This document shows positions 48,011 through 61,194 of a stretch of DNA of 64,000 nt, piece after piece. This stretch comes from Aptenodytes patagonicus (Eukaryota; Chordata; Aves; Sphenisciformes; Spheniscidae). The stretch is taken from NCBI RefSeq assembly GCF_965638725.1, contig NC_134951.1, positions 42,176,746 through 42,240,745 on the forward strand, read 5' to 3'. Numbering within the stretch: position 1 is the stretch's first letter; each line of letters opens with the position of its first letter. The notes under the pieces were generated by a model. It ran no database searches and had not been told where the DNA came from. It saw nothing but the letters and a program-made list of their open reading frames with translations. The position numbers and the translations under genes were made by a program.

Positions 48011-51000
48011 CAAAAGTGGTGTGGTGTGGGGAATTTCCCCAGATCTTCCACACTGAACACAGGAGCAAAAAATAAATGCAATTGCATGGCCTAATTTTCT
48101 CTGAACAGACTTCCTGTGCCTCGTGAACTTGAAAAGGGATATGTTATTAGTTTTGATAGACTAAGCACCGTTATACAGGCATGTACTGTTGCGAGGATTT
48201 AATGCTCATAGATGTTCCTTTTAGTTTTGTTTTTAACAAGCGTCTATATTTTTAGGTACCTCCCCTTTCTGAAGTTGAGTACAGCTTTGGTGGATATTTG
48301 GGTTTTCTGCTGCAAAGATAGAGTATCTAAATGTACAATGGTTGCTTATACTGACGCATTTGGTTTATTGTCATAATCTAATCAGTTTATATATGGCTAA
48401 AATTAACGGTAAGGCATAACTAAGCTGTATACAAGAAAAAAACCCCAAACCCTCTGCCCTTAGTGACTTAAAAGAAGCAATAAAGTTGGTGTATTAAGAC
48501 AGCCAAACTAAATAGTATTAATAATTTTAAGTTAAATTAGCTATTTTTTTTCTCTGTTTACTAATGTAAGTCTGTGTGCTGGAGTACATAATTGTAACTA
48601 TTTTATTGTTTAACAGAAGCATTCATTATCTTGAGCTGCAGCAGCATTTCAGTATGCCCAAAAATACTTGAGGGAAATTTCAGTCTGAGTCTTCGTTAGT
48701 GCTTGGGAACATCATCTTTCTCTCAGTGTTCAAATCTTTTCTATGTTATTCTGCATAAACAGCATATGACTGAAAGAGAATATGCTTCATTTAATTGCTA
48801 TATAGTTGCTGCTTATCCTACTGGCTTTTTCTCACCCTTAAGAGATGAAATGAACAGGCTTGGATGAGATGAAAGCATTGAAGTGGAAGTACTGTGGAAA
48901 GGTGGGAGAAGAGCAATCTGCTATTTAATATGCTTCTCACAGTTGTAGGACCCAGCTGTTAATTAATATCACTTGCAGTCACTTCATTCATTAACAAGGC
49001 ATACAGAAAAAAAGGCTTTTCTGTAGCCTTGACAAATTGAGTGTCAAACTCACTTTTAAATAGGAAATATATCTTCACGTTCCTTAACAAGAGGCTGGCT
49101 CTGGTTCTTAGAGAAGACAAGGCTGCTGAGGTATTTGATTTTTTTAACCAAAACTGTTCTTAATATTGCCATCTTTCAGAGGCTTGCTTACAATTAAAAT
49201 ATCCTGTAATCACACCCTATACAGAATCAGGAAAAACAACACATACTCAGTTTGGTCCTTCTAAAACCAAGTATCATGTGAACTATTACAACAAAATAGA
49301 AGTTGTAAAACTGCATTCCAGCATCTGGAATTGAATCTGGATATGATAAGTACAGATCTCTGGGTAAGAAAGAGGCACTTCCTTTGAAGTGGAGATTTCT
49401 TGGAAACTTCTTTAACTGCTTGGAATGTTTCACTTGATAAAATAAGAAAATAAAATATGCATACATATTGTTTTACTCATAGTATGTGTATTAAAACATA
49501 CAAATTTTTTTTTAAATAGTAAAGATACAGGAAAATGTAACTGCATTATCTACAGTGCTAATATATTAATTTTAATAGATTTAATTTTGCATCAAGGCTT
49601 TACTTTGGATGGTGCATAAGTCTTTCCTTCTATGAAACTTGCGTAGACACAGGTATTTCTCAAATCTTCTGTTGTAGAATTTTGTTTCCATGTTCTCTTG
49701 TTCTTAAAAATAGCAAGTTTTCCAGAACAGGATAGTGTGTTAGCAGGCTTGGTGAATGTATCTTGCTCTTAGTGGCTCAGTTCTCATACAGGGAGAGATC
49801 AAGCAGCGCTTTCTATAGGTGTTTTAACTTTACAGTTAAGTAGAACTTATGAGCTACTGCTGGAAAGGGTGACTTTGTTCTTCCCTCCTCCCCTGTCACC
49901 ACTACAGGCTACTCATCATGCAACTACTACAAGCAACTACCTGGTGCAATAGAAAACTTTTTTTTTTCCCCCCAGCTTTAGTTTTCTAGCAAATCAGCCA
50001 CCTGAACTGACTCACGCTGTGACCACCTAACCACTAGATTTAACAGAAGGGAAGTGGTGGGAGCACACACCCTGGGCTGGGGTAGAGCTGAGCAGGGTGA
50101 TGTCCTCTGACAGCAGCTAATACTTAGGCAGCTATAAATATGATGTGAAACCTCATGCTTGATCCTTCCAAAATGCAGTGTAGCACCTATTTAACTATGC
50201 CTGAATGCAAGAATTCTACCATTAAAATAAACAACGTTTGAAGAAATCTGTTCTTCTACTGTTGCTGCTGTTTACTCTTGTACTGTAAGGAAGAAATCAT
50301 ACATATCTAAATACGACTAAATTATATGGACAGTTGATATTCAGAGCAGTACAGCTTGTGCCTGGCCCTACTAAAGAGCAAGACAATTGTGGTGCTCTGC
50401 CCTAGGATATGCAAGATTAGTCTGTTTGGTTTTTGAAGGTGGGGGGCTGTATTTGTGAAGAACAGAAAGGGGAGGGCAGCATAGTTAATCCTGTAACTGT
50501 GATAATATTCCTTAAAAAACACAAATCAGCCATTTCAGTTGTGTAAATAATTTGTAAACTTGAAGAGAAGGTAAACTAATGTATTGCTGACTTCCTAGGA
50601 GGGAACTCGCAGCATTGCAAATTCTTACCGTGTATACAAGCACACGTTCCCTATCCTGATATTCCTGACTGGAGCTGGTAGCTGGGCTCCTGATGCTGGT
50701 GGGGCTGTGTACTTATGTTACCATGAAAGTACTCAGACAAGGTGCCTCCTGCTGAAGGCCCTCCTACACTCTAACCTGCTTTGCCTGGCTGTGTTCTCTT
50801 GCATATTCCCCATGACTCAAAGTTGCTCACCCAGGCTCTCCAGGCAACAGGGCGAAAGACCTGGGCATTTCAGAAGTTGCATGCTCTCTCTGCCTAGTCA
50901 ACAACAGACAGTAGAGTAAGACAAGGCCGTCCTGTTTTCTGGTCCTCAGTATAACATACGCTGTGTAGGGAAAGTATGGGACAAGGCTGCCACTCCTTGT

Positions 51001-51340
51001 CAGCACTGGGAACATGCTCTGCTTGGCTACAGAATATGCAGCTAATAGGCAGATGGGATTTATTTATGTGGTTCATGTGACAAGAAGCAATTGCCCTGCC
51101 AGAGGTAATGAGCACGCAGTGTTTCTAAACACAGGGCCCTTGCAGAGCAGAGAAGTTGCGGTATGAAGCTTGAGCTGGAGGCCTATTATAGACGTGAATC
51201 CCGTGGTGCTCCTTAATCTCCAATTGCTGCCAGAGTCTCAGGGTGCACTCCCACCAGCATCCTTTGGGGTCCCTGAGCCAGGCCCTTTTGGGAGCCAGGA
51301 ATGGATGACCAGGAGATGCACTTGCTGAGATCCTCTATTC
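48011..51340. other. Intergenic AT-rich sequence
   Basis: No exon, RNA gene or repeat was recognised. A T10C7-type tract lies near 49,960-49,976. Confidence 0.5.
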
Positions 51341-51394
51341 CTTCTCAGAAAACAATGCTGGGGGAGTTTTCAGAGAGGCCAGTGATCAGATCTG

Positions 51395-52246
51395 AGAGCA
51401 GGCCACCAGGGAAGAGCGTTTGACCCTCCTCCTCATCTGGAGCAGCTCCTGGGTGGAAGCCTGTGATATTGTGCAAGATATAAAAAGGTCTGGCCACTAC
51501 CTGGTCTTCGGAGGGGCAAGCAGCCCACTGCCCACGGGCAGCCTGGTGTTGCACAGGGAGGTCAGGATGCCAGGTGGAAAGGCTGGTGAGTGGCCCTGGT
51601 AGCTGCATGCACAATGCAAACCATTAACGCTTGCTATAGTGCAGCTGACTATTTCCACAGGAGCTGGCATAGTTGCCGGAGTTATCGTGTGGCTCTGGCT
51701 AGTGCCTGTTGCCCTGCACCAGGGCTGTGTCCAAGATGAAAAGGGCTGGTTGCCTACAGACAAGTTGAGTATTGCCATCCTCCTTGGAGGGATCATATCC
51801 CTGCCAGATAATGAAGTTCCTTCCCTGTCAAGGGCTCTGCACCACAGTGCATGGGACACTTGGTCCCAGTGGCAGGAGCACCTACCTGCTTTTTCATATT
51901 CATCTCCTCCTAGACCCACCTATAGGGGATACAATCCCAGGTTTCTTGCAGGTGTCAAGTGTTTCAACATTGACATGACCTCTTGTAGCTGTGGGCATCC
52001 CCCTTAGCCCATCTGGCAATTCCTGACATTGCAGCCATATGGGAAAGAGTCGACCAACAGCTTTTTATTGACATATTGGCTACAGAGCCATGTGATACAA
52101 ATGTTACTGATCCACGGACTTGGCATGATACGGCCTTTCTGCTGAATTCAATAGGAGCTGTAGAGCAATTCTCTACTCCTCTAAAACAATGGAAAAGCAA
52201 AGAGAACTTCAGAAGCTACCACAGTGTGCTGTAAGTTGTATCACCC
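51395..52246 (+). other. Unidentified ORF-rich stretch, possible decayed coding element
   Basis: One plus frame is open from about 51,395 to 52,007 apart from a single TAG at 51,600, and a second frame gives about 80 codons to TAA near 52,230 (IWERVDQQLFIDILATEP and following). The region is moderately GC-rich compared with its surroundings and has abrupt edges. I recognise no family; I looked for Harbinger, hAT and retroviral motifs without a convincing match. It may be a decayed transposon gene, a retrocopy, or chance. Confidence 0.3.
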
Positions 52247-53895
52247 GAACTAAAAAAATCCTTTGATGATGGTGCTCTATTTTATAAGAACGAAAAAGAA
52301 ACTTTATGAGCACTATTGAAGAAGGAAGCTCATCAGTGCTGCTTTATTCTATCGTATAGATAACCTGCTTGAAATTATGCTAGTTCATTGTGCCAACACA
52401 GCATTTGAAACAACTGTTTTGTCACATTTCTTTCATTATTCTTTCTTTATTTTTCTTTCTCTTCTTTACTTGGGTTACTCAAGCATGCACTTACTCTTGC
52501 ATAAGTAGATGTGAAGAGAGGAGTGGATTTCACTTCAGGAAATGTTAATTGATATGTTTCATTTCTCTTGAAGATCTTGCAGTTTATTGGCATGTTTAAG
52601 TAGTTTCCATGGACTGCAGTGGGAGTTTGTGACACAGATTGATTGGAGGGTTTGTCTCTTACATGCAAGTAAGGGATGAAACAAGATAGCTCTAGCATAA
52701 TGAATACATATTATACTAGGAGCGTCCAAACGTTAGAAAACCTTACCCAGCCCACCAGACTGGTTGTAGGCAGAAGCAGACTAAGAAATAACACGTGTCC
52801 TCTCTTTCCAGGGGTCCTGTGGGTCCAGCTCAGTATGTCCCTCTCCTCCTGTCTCCGCAGTTCAAGCTACCACAGATCGCGCTAGGACCTGTAATAACTT
52901 GTTCTTACTTTATACCCGCATTTCTGCAACAGAGGCAAGACTCACCTCGCAGGCACTGGGAGGGAACAGCACGCAGAGAGGCAGCCTGTGGCTCCTGCCC
53001 ATGTTCCTTCACACCCTGCGTAGGACGGGGCCGTGGGCCTGCGCGCGGTGAGAGATTTCTGAAGGTTGCAGCAGAAGTGCTGGTGAAGCAGAAATGCACT
53101 GTAGGATGCTGCATGACAAGATAAGAGACTGAAACCTTGTTTGAACTCGTAAGCAATCTGTTTTGCAATGCTGATCAGACATGTACACCTGACCCACAGC
53201 CAGTCTGGGAGACTGATGCTTGATGCAGGAGTGGATGAATTTTCCCCACTTTGTGATTTTGAATGGGATGACCATCAAGATCATTCTGCTGTAAACACAA
53301 GAGGGCACTCCCACCTCACCTCTACATGACTTACGGCACTTATAAAAGGAAGTTCTTAATGGAACAACACAGAATTGCAGCTACTCCCTTGTACATGTTT
53401 TGATAACACAACAATCACTATGCACTTACAAGCATTTATAGACCATCCATTTATAGGCCATATTTAAGAAAAGTGGTCTTGGTTTGATGCTTTCTCCAAA
53501 ATAATAGTATATATGAAGAAAAAATTGAATTTAATCCTTGATCTCAATGAAGTAAAATCAAGACTCATATCCTTGTAACCAAAATTGCACTGAAACTGGG
53601 GGACTACAGACTACTTTTTGGGATTTCAGGTGCATTATCTCATTGAAACAGAGACTACTACTTTTGTCTACAATAGCAAATTCACTAAGAGGAACTGCAG
53701 AAAAGGGGAATGAGGTTTAAAGTTGTTACGCTTGCCAACACTCGCATGTTTTGAAGTAGAATGTTGGCGCTCCATTCACGTTTCCCTTACCCACTCGCTC
53801 TTGTCTGCCTGGTGTGTTATGCTATCAATGCTTTGCACGCTCTAGTCACTTACACAAGAATAAATGTATTTTAAGCTTACCCAAGGGCCTCGCAG
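52247..53895. other. Intergenic sequence
   Basis: No gene recognised. A somewhat GC-richer patch at about 52,930-53,060 has no identifiable motif. Confidence 0.45.
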
Positions 53896-54093
53896 CTGTT
53901 GGGATCAAAGTCTCAGAATCACTCAGAATTTTAGACAGCAAAATTCCAGTTCTTCAAGGAGTTAGTCAATAGGACCCCCTGGGAAAATGCTCTCAGGGGC
54001 AAGGCAGCAGGACAGAGCTGGCAGATCTTTCCATAGAGTGCAAGAGCTCTTGATCCCCAGGTGTAAGAAATCAGGAAAGGAAGGCAAGAGTGA

Positions 54094-55949
54094 ATGGCAT
54101 GGCTGAATCGAGACCTGCTGGTCAAACTAAAGGGCAAGAAGGAAATGCACAGGCAGTGGAAGCAGGGACGGGTATCCTGGGAAGAATATAGGGACACTGC
54201 CCGGTTGTGTAGGGATGGGGTCAGGAAGGCCAAGGCGCAGCTGGAGCTGAACTTGGCAAGGGATGCAAAGCATAATAAGAATGGCTTCGACAGGTATGTC
54301 AGCCAGAAAAGGAAGGTCAAAGAAAGCGTACCCCCCGCAATGAACAAGACTGGCAAACTGGTGACAATGGATGAGGAGAAGGCTGATGTACTCAACAACT
54401 TTTTTGCCTCAGTCTTCACTGGCAATCTCTCTTCCCACACCTCTCGAGTGGATGGACCGCAAGATGGGGACTGGGGGAGCAAAGTCCCTCCCACTGTAAG
54501 AGAAGATCAGGTTCGTGACCACCTGAGGAACCTGAATATACGTAAGTCTATGGGACCTGATGAGATGCAACCCAGGGTCCTGAGGGAATTGGCTGATGTA
54601 GTTGCCAAGCCATTCTCCATGATATTGAAAAGTCATGGCAGTCAGGCGAAGTCCCTGGTGACTGGAAAAAGGGAAACATTGCACCCATTTTTAAAAAGGG
54701 TAGAAAGGAGGATCCTGGGAACTACCAACCTGTCAGCCTCACCTCTGTACCTAGGAATATCATGGAACAGATCCTCCTAGAAGCTATGCTAAGGCACACA
54801 GAGGACAGGGAGGTGATTTGAGACAGCCAGCATGGCTTCACCAAGGGCAAGTCCTGCCTGACCAACCTAGTGGCCTTCTATGATGGAGTGACTACATCAG
54901 TGGACAAGGGAAGAGCTACGGATGTCGTCTATCTGGACTTCTCTAAGGCCTTTGACACGGTCCCCCACAACATCCTTCTCTCTGAATTGGAGAGGTATGG
55001 ATTTGATGGGTGGACTGTTTGGTGGATGAGGAATTGGTTGGATGCGCATCCAGAGGGTAGTGGTCAACGGCTCAATGTCCAGATGGAGATCGGTGACAAG
55101 TGGTGTCCCGCAGGGGTCCATATTGGGAGCAGTACTGTTTAATATCTTCATCAATGCCATAGACAGTGGGATTGAGTGCACCCTCAGCAAGTTTGCGGAT
55201 GACACCAAGCTGAGTGGTGTGGTCGACACGCCAGAGGGACGGGATGCCATCCAGAGGGACCTGGACAAGCTTGAGAAGTGGGCCCGTGTGAACCTCATGA
55301 GGTTTAACAAGGCCAAGTGCCAGGTCCTGCACCTGGGTCGGGGCAACCCCTGGTATCAATACAGGTTGGGGGATGAAGGGATTGAGAGCAGCCCTGCCGA
55401 GAAGGACTTGGGGGTACTGGTGAATGAAAAGCTGGACATGAGCCGGTAACGTGCGCTCGCAGCCCAGAAGGCCAATCGTATCATGGGCTGCATCAAAAGA
55501 AGCGTGGCCAGCAGGTTGAGGGAGGGGATTCTGCCCCTCGACTCTGCTCTGGTGAGACCTCACCTGGAGTACCGCGTCCAGCTCTGGACAGGAAAGACAC
55601 GGACCTGTTGGAGCGAGTCCAGAGGAGGGCCATGAAAATGATCAGGGGGATGGAACACCTCTCCTATGAAGAAAGGCTGAGAGAGTTGGAGTTGTTCAGC
55701 CTGCAGAAGAGAAGGCTTTGGGGAGACCTTATTGCAGCCTCTCAGTACTTAAAGGGGGCTTATAAAAAAGATGGTGGCAAACTTTTTAGCAGGGCCTGTT
55801 GCGACAGGACAAGGGGGAATGGCTTTAAACTAAAGGGGGGTAGATTTAGACTAGATACAAGGAAGAACTTTTTTACACCAAGGGTGGTGAAACACTGGCA
55901 CAGGTTGCCCAGAGAGGTGGTGGATGGGGCTCTGAGCAACCTGATTTAG
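54094..55949 (+). pseudogene. Broken CR1 ORF2 (reverse transcriptase part)
   Basis: The remains of ORF2 from the linker ([18 protein letters not shown]) through the RT palm motifs LDFSKAFD and FADD to the C-terminal [11 protein letters not shown]. It is spread over at least three reading frames with in-frame stops. The endonuclease domain is absent because of 5' truncation. Compared with the intact element at 57-60 kb the protein is recognisably similar but clearly of another subfamily or age. Confidence 0.93.
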
Positions 55950-56009
55950 TTGAAGATGTCCCTGCCCATGGCAGGGGGGTTGGACTAGATGACCTTTAAA
56001 GGTCCCTTC

Positions 56010-56601
56010 TGTCATGGTTTAACCTCAGCTGGCAACTAAGCACCACTGAGCCGCTCGCTCACTCCCCCCCAGTGGGATGGGGGAGAGAATCGCAAGGGTA
56101 AAAGTGAGAAAACTTGTGGGTTGAGATAAAGACAGTTTAACAGGTAAAGCAAAAGCTGCGCACGCAAGCAAAGCAAAACAAGGAATTCATTCACTCCTTC
56201 CCATCGGCAGGCAGGTGTTCAGCCATCCCCAGGAAAGCAGGGCTCCATCACGCATAACGGTGACTTGGGAAGACAAACGCCATCACTCCCAACGTCCCCC
56301 CCTTCCTTCTTCTTCCCCCAGCTTTATGTACTGAGCATGACGTCACATGGTATGGAATGTCCCTTTGGCCAGTTTGGGTCAGCTGTCCTGGCTGTGCCCC
56401 CTCCCAGCTTCTTGTGCACCTGCAGCCTTCTCAGTCAGTAGAGCATGGGAAGCTGAAAAGTCCTTGACTAGTGTAAACACTACCTAGCAACAACTAAAAC
56501 ATGGGTGTGTTATCAACATTGTTCTCACCCTAAATCCAAACCACAGCACTGTACCAGCTACTAGGAAGGAAATTAACTCTATCCTTGCTGAAACCAGGAC
56601 A
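56010..56601 (-). mobile_element. Solo LTR of an endogenous retrovirus
   Basis: 592 bp bounded by TG and CA, flanked by the direct repeat CCTTC (56,005-56,009 and 56,602-56,606), a 5-bp target-site duplication. Read on the minus strand it starts TGTCCTGGTTTCAGC and ends GGTTAAACCATGACA. The CRE motif TGACGTCA (56,338-56,345) is followed about 10 nt later by a TATA-like ACATAAAG, so the LTR promoter points to the minus strand. I know this LTR type from neoavian genomes. No internal retroviral gene is present; recombination between two LTRs is the usual cause. The host sequence is a CR1 3' end, so the LTR is younger than that CR1. Confidence 0.9.
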
Positions 56602-56634
56602 CCTTCCAACCCAAACTATTCTATGATTCTATGA

Positions 56635-57160
56635 AAGGTTTTAACAGCTTTTTATAGCGTCCAGCACAGTAAATGAAAATCTAGGCTTGTAAAATGGAAT
56701 TTTCTGTACATGTTAAAATACAAATAAAAACCATAAGTAATTACTTTTCAAAGGGAAATATGAACATACAAACCCCAAAGTCCACTGTGCTAATTATCTC
56801 AGTTTAAATGCTTACATTTCTTTCACTCGGAGAGAGTTATTTGGCATGGTCTAAAGTTTTTCCATGGGGATACAAATTTTAACTGCACTTTTAGCTTCTT
56901 CACATTCTTTCTGCAAGGTGTTTTTCCATCCCATTTTTGTGTAAGTGGGATGCACTTTTGATTTTCACCTAGCAGTCCCCTCCTGGTGAAGGCTGTTCTA
57001 ATCTCTGTTTCCTGTACGAGACAGAAAATGCAAGGCAGTGGAATAAGGAGCAGGGTGGGAGGAGGGAGGCCTGGCAGTCTCCAATGAGGGATGGCAGAGT
57101 TGCATACGTGAGTCTTGTCCACATGCGCTTGGTGATCTTGCCCCATGCTTCTTACCCCTT
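56635..57160. other. Spacer between two CR1 elements
   Basis: About 0.5 kb of AT-rich, then mixed sequence. Nothing recognised. Confidence 0.5.
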
Positions 57161-57247
57161 AGAATCATAGAATCATAGAATCATTGAGGTTGGAAAAGAC
57201 CTCTAAGATCATCGAGTCCAACCGTCAACCCAACACCACCATGCCCA

Positions 57248-60052
57248 CTAAACCATGTCCCTAAGCGCCTCATCTACACGTCTTTTAAATACCTCCAGGG
57301 ATGGGGACTCCACCACTTCCCTGGGCAGCCTGTTCCAATGTTTCACCACTCTTTCAGTAAAGAAATTTTTCCTTACATCCAATCTAAACCTCCCCTGGCG
57401 CAACTTGAGGCCATTTCCTCTCGTCCTATCACTAGTTACTTCGGAGAAAAGACCAACACCCACCTCGCTACAACCTCCTTTCAGGTAGTTGTAGAGAGCG
57501 ATGAGGTCTCCCCTCAGCCTCCTTTTTTCCAGGCTGAACAACCCCAGTTCCCTCAGCCGGTCCTCATAAGACTTGTTCTCCAGACCCCTCACCAGCCTCG
57601 TTGCCCTTCTCTGGACACGCTCCAGCACCTCAACGTCCTTCTTGTAGTGAGGGGCCCAAAACTGAACACAGTATTCGAGGTGCGGCCTCACCAGTGCCGA
57701 GTACAGGGGCACGATCACTTCCCTACTCCTACTGGCCACACTATTTCTGATACAGGCCAGGATGCCATTGGCCTTCTTGGCCACCTGGGCACACTGCCGG
57801 CTCATGTTCAGCCGGCTGTCGACCAACACCCCCAGGTCCTTCTCTGCTGGGCAGCTTTCCAGCCACTCTTCCCCAAGCCTGTAGCGCTGCATGGGGTTGT
57901 TGTGGCCGAAGTGCAGGACCCGGCACTTGTCCTTGTTGAACCTCATACAGTTGGCCTGGGCCCATCCATCCAGCCTGTCCAGGTCCCTCTGCACAGACTT
58001 CCTACCCTCAAGCAGATCAACACTCCCGCCCAACTTGGTGTCGTCTGCAAACTTCCTGAGGGTGCACTCAATCCCCTCATCCAGATCATCAATAAAGATA
58101 TTGAACAAGACCGGCCCCAGTACTGAGCCCTGGGGAACACCGCTCGTGGCCGGCCGCCAACTGGATGTAACTCCATTCACCACAACTCTCTGGGCCCGGC
58201 CGTCCAGCCAGTTTTTGACCCAGCGCAGAGTCCACCTGTCTAAGCCGTGAGCCGCCAGCTTCTCGAGGAGAATGCTGTGGGAGACAGTGTCAAAGGCCTT
58301 ACTGAAGTCCAGGTAGACCACATCCACAGCCTTTCCCTCATCCACTAGGCGGGTCACCTGGTCATAGAAGGAGATCAGGTTGGTCAAGCAGGACCTGCCT
58401 TTCATGAATCCGTGCTGGCTAGGCCGGATCCCCTGGTTGTCCCACTCATGCCTTGTGAGCGCCCTCAAGATGAGCCGCTCCATAATCTTCCCCGGCACCG
58501 AGGTCAGGCTGACAGGCCTGTAGTTCCCCGGATCCTCCTTCCGGCCCTTCTTGTAGATGGGCGTCACATTGTCAAGCCTCCAGTCTTCCGGGACCTCCCC
58601 CGTTAACCAGGACTGCTGATAAATGATGGAGAGTGGCTTGGCGAGCACCTCCGCCAGCTCCCTCAGCACTCTCGGGTGGATCCCATCCGGCCCCATAGAC
58701 TTGTGAGCGTCCAGGTGGCGTAGCAGGTCATTGACTGCTTCCTCCTGGATTACGGGGGGTTCATCCTGCTCGCCGTCCCTGTCTTCCAGCTCAGGGGGCT
58801 GAGTACCCTGAGGATAACTGACCTGCCTGTTAAAGACTGAGGCAAAGAAGGCACTGAGTACCTCAGCCTTTTCCTCATCCTTGGTGACAATGTTCCTCCC
58901 CGCATCCAATAAGGGATGGAGATTCTCCTTGGCTCTCTTCTTGTCATTAATATAGTTGTAAAAACTTTTTTTGTTGTCTTTAACGACAGCGGCCAGATTG
59001 CGTTCTAGCTGGGCTTTTGCCTTTCTCATTTCTTCTCTGCACGACCTGACAAGATCCCTGTACTCTTCTTGAGTCGCCTGCCCCTTCTTCCACAAGCGGT
59101 AAACTCTCTTTTTTTTCCTGACTCCCAGCAAGAGCTCCCCGTTCAGCCAGGCCGGTCGTCTTCCCCGCCCATTCTTCTTACGGCGTACAGGGACAGCCTG
59201 CTCCTGCGCCTTTAAGACTTCCTTCTTGAAGATCGTCCAGCCTTCCTGGACCCCTTTGCCCTTCAGGACCGTCTCCCACGGGACTCTCTCAACCAGCATC
59301 CTGAACAGGCCAAAGTCTGCCCTCCGGAAGTCCATGGTTGTGGTTTTGCTGCCCCCCCTCCTTACTTCACCAAGAAGCAAGAATTCTATCATTTCATGGT
59401 CGCTAAGCCCAAGACGGCCTCCGACCACCACATCTCCCACCAGTCCTTCTCTGTTTGTAAACAGCAGGTCGAGCGAGGCACCTCCCCTAGTAGGCTCACT
59501 TACCAGCTGTGTCAGGAAGTTGTCTTCCACACACTCCAGGAACCTCCTAGACTGCTTCCTCTCTGCCGTGTTGTATTTCCAGCAGACGTCTGGGAAGTTG
59601 AAGTCCCCCACGAGAACAAGGGCTAGCGATTGAGAAACTTCTGCCAGCCGCTTATAGAACGCTTCATCCACCCCTTCATCCTGGTTGGGTGGTCTATAAC
59701 AGACTCCCAGCAGGATATCTGCCTTGTTGGCCGTCCCCCTCATCCTTACCCATAGACACTCAACTGTACCATCATCACAATCGTTGAGCTCTAGACAATC
59801 AAAACACTCCCTAACATACAGGGCCACCCCTCCGCCTCTCCTTCCTCGCCTGTCCCTTCTGAAGAGTCTGTAGCCATCCATTGCAGCACTCCAGTCATGA
59901 GAGTCACCCCACCATGTCTCTGTGAGGGCGACTAAGTCATATCTCTCCCGCTGCACAATGGCTTCCAGCTCCTCCTGTTTGCCGCCCATGCTGCGTGCAT
60001 TGGTGTATATGCACTTGAGCTGGGCTATCGATTTCGCCCCCGGCATCGGCAC
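57248..60052 (-). CDS. CR1 ORF2: endonuclease and reverse transcriptase
   Basis: 934 codons, no interruption. Residues 10-225 are an APE-type endonuclease: N18 in YTNARS, E45 in ALTETWW, D150 and N152 in VGDFNFPD, and D218-H219 in GLSDHE, the residues needed for nicking DNA. Residues about 450-720 are the reverse transcriptase: [52 protein letters not shown] (581-588), [17 protein letters not shown] and FADD (668-671), with all three catalytic aspartates. The C-terminus ends [20 protein letters not shown]. The ATG lies 56 nt after the ORF1 stop. The length is that of a complete CR1 ORF2. It would nick target DNA and copy its own RNA there. Confidence 0.95.
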   Translation of the reverse strand: MPMPGAKSIAQLKCIYTNARSMGGKQEELEAIVQRERYDLVALTETWWGDSHDWSAAMDGYRLFRRDRRGRRGGGVALYVRECFDCLELNDCDDGTVECLWVRMRGTANKADILLGVCYRPPNQDEGVDEAFYKRLAEVSQSLALVLVGDFNFPDVCWKYNTAERKQSRRFLECVEDNFLTQLVSEPTRGGASLDLLFTNREGLVGDVVVGGRLGLSDHEMIEFLLLGEVRRGGSKTTTMDFRRADFGLFRMLVERVPWETVLKGKGVQEGWTIFKKEVLKAQEQAVPVRRKKNGRGRRPAWLNGELLLGVRKKKRVYRLWKKGQATQEEYRDLVRSCREEMRKAKAQLERNLAAVVKDNKKSFYNYINDKKRAKENLHPLLDAGRNIVTKDEEKAEVLSAFFASVFNRQVSYPQGTQPPELEDRDGEQDEPPVIQEEAVNDLLRHLDAHKSMGPDGIHPRVLRELAEVLAKPLSIIYQQSWLTGEVPEDWRLDNVTPIYKKGRKEDPGNYRPVSLTSVPGKIMERLILRALTRHEWDNQGIRPSQHGFMKGRSCLTNLISFYDQVTRLVDEGKAVDVVYLDFSKAFDTVSHSILLEKLAAHGLDRWTLRWVKNWLDGRAQRVVVNGVTSSWRPATSGVPQGSVLGPVLFNIFIDDLDEGIECTLRKFADDTKLGGSVDLLEGRKSVQRDLDRLDGWAQANCMRFNKDKCRVLHFGHNNPMQRYRLGEEWLESCPAEKDLGVLVDSRLNMSRQCAQVAKKANGILACIRNSVASRSREVIVPLYSALVRPHLEYCVQFWAPHYKKDVEVLERVQRRATRLVRGLENKSYEDRLRELGLFSLEKRRLRGDLIALYNYLKGGCSEVGVGLFSEVTSDRTRGNGLKLRQGRFRLDVRKNFFTERVVKHWNRLPREVVESPSLEVFKRRVDEALRDMV

Positions 60053-60108
60053 GCCACCCCTCGGCTCATCTCTAGCGAGCCTGGTTTTATCCCCTTCCCC
60101 CTTCGAAC

Positions 60109-61194
60109 CTAGTTTAAAGCCCTCTCAATGAGCCCCACCAATTCATGAGCCATGATCCTTTTTCCCTTGTGAGACAGCTGGACTCCGTCTGTCACCAGCA
60201 GGCCCGGTGCCATGTAAACCTCCCCATGATCAAAAAAACCAAAATTCTGCCGATGGCACCAGCCCTTGAGCCACCTGTTGATCAGGTGTGTTTTCCTGTT
60301 CCTTTCAGTATCCTTCCCTGCCACTGTAGGGATAGAGGAAAACACTACCTGTGCTCCCGATCCTTGAACCAGTCGCCCCAGTGCCCTGAAGTCCCTTTTG
60401 ATCACTGCAGGACTTCTCTCTGGAACCTCATCACTGCCAGCCTGTATAACCAGCAGCGGGTAGTAATCAGAAGGCCGTACCAAACCAGGGAGCTTCCTAG
60501 TGATGTCTCTGACCCGGGCCCCAGGGAGGCAGCAGACTTCCCTGTGGGACGGGTCCGGTCGGCATATAGGGCCCTCTGTTCCCCTCAGAAGGGAATCGCC
60601 TATGACAATTACCCTCCTTTTTTTCTTAGCAGCGGCAGTCGTAATGCGTGGGGCTGACTGCCTCACCCTAGGCGACCCCCTGGATGGACCTTCGTCTACA
60701 TCCTCGTTTGCCTCGCCCTCAAGTTCCAGGGCCCCATATCTGTTGTGTAAAGGCAACCGGGAAGGTGAGGGAGGCCGGGCAGGGGTTCGCCTGGCACCCC
60801 GAGCAGGGACCTGTTTCCATCCCCCCCCGTCGCTTAGGTCCCCTCTTTCTACCTGGTGGCAAGAAGGCAGGGGATCCTCTGCTTCTCGCGGAGCCTCCTT
60901 CTGCTGCCTCTGCCTCAGGGACGGTAGGGTGCGGCTCCACCAATCTATCTCCCTCTCACACTCCCGGATACTCCTCAACCTTTCCACCTCCTCCTTCAGC
61001 TCTGCCACCAGGCTGAGCAGATCATCCACCTGGTCACACCGCACACAGGTGTTGTCTCTGCTGCCCTCCGGCACAGCTGACAGGCTCAGGCACTCCCTGC
61101 AGCCAGAGACCTGGACAGCTGCATGCTTGCGTGTGAGCTCCGTCTGGGTCGCCACATTCCTTCTGGCAACGGCTTTCGGCCGAGTGGAAACCAT
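60109..61194 (-). CDS. CR1 ORF1: zinc-finger-like and esterase protein
   Basis: The frame is open from 61,380, but its first codon there is GTG and a stop lies shortly upstream. The first ATG is at rc 61,192-61,194 ([13 protein letters not shown]), giving 361 residues. In order: a Cys pair cluster (CRECLSLS ... CVRC), a Leu/Glu-rich coiled coil ([20 protein letters not shown]), a charged linker, and an SGNH-type esterase domain ([11 protein letters not shown], with the catalytic GDS; a block with QAGSDEV where GxND is usual; and VQLSHKG with the catalytic His). CR1 ORF1 proteins are known to bind RNA and carry such an esterase. If a non-ATG start is used the protein would gain up to 62 basic residues. 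Confidence 0.88.
   Translation of the reverse strand: MVSTRPKAVARRNVATQTELTRKHAAVQVSGCRECLSLSAVPEGSRDNTCVRCDQVDDLLSLVAELKEEVERLRSIRECEREIDWWSRTLPSLRQRQQKEAPREAEDPLPSCHQVERGDLSDGGGWKQVPARGARRTPARPPSPSRLPLHNRYGALELEGEANEDVDEGPSRGSPRVRQSAPRITTAAAKKKRRVIVIGDSLLRGTEGPICRPDPSHREVCCLPGARVRDITRKLPGLVRPSDYYPLLVIQAGSDEVPERSPAVIKRDFRALGRLVQGSGAQVVFSSIPTVAGKDTERNRKTHLINRWLKGWCHRQNFGFFDHGEVYMAPGLLVTDGVQLSHKGKRIMAHELVGLIERALN

Larger units (their letters stand above)
53896..56634 (+). mobile_element. 5'-truncated CR1 LINE, frame-broken, split by an LTR
   Basis: Plus orientation. It begins within the linker between endonuclease and reverse transcriptase of ORF2 and runs to the ATTCTATG tail at 56,619-56,634. 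RT blocks can be read in order: [35 protein letters not shown] (54,925-54,980), GVPQGSILG (about 55,100) and FADDTKLSG (about 55,190). The first frame ends at 54,780, the next starts at 54,870, another runs 55,042-55,449 to a TAA, and the last covers 55,608-55,949. There are at least three frame breaks or stops, so it is inactive. A solo LTR (56,010-56,601) interrupts its 3' end. Confidence 0.93.

Noticed and set aside
51345-51919. Harbinger-type transposase reading on the minus strand (RMAILNLSVGNQ)
   Set aside because: The likeness to the KRVAIALWKLAT motif is limited to a few residues; the following GxxxCxGAIDGTHI block is absent.
57338-58126. 262-codon plus-strand frame opposite CR1 ORF2
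   Set aside because: It is the antisense shadow of the reverse transcriptase frame.
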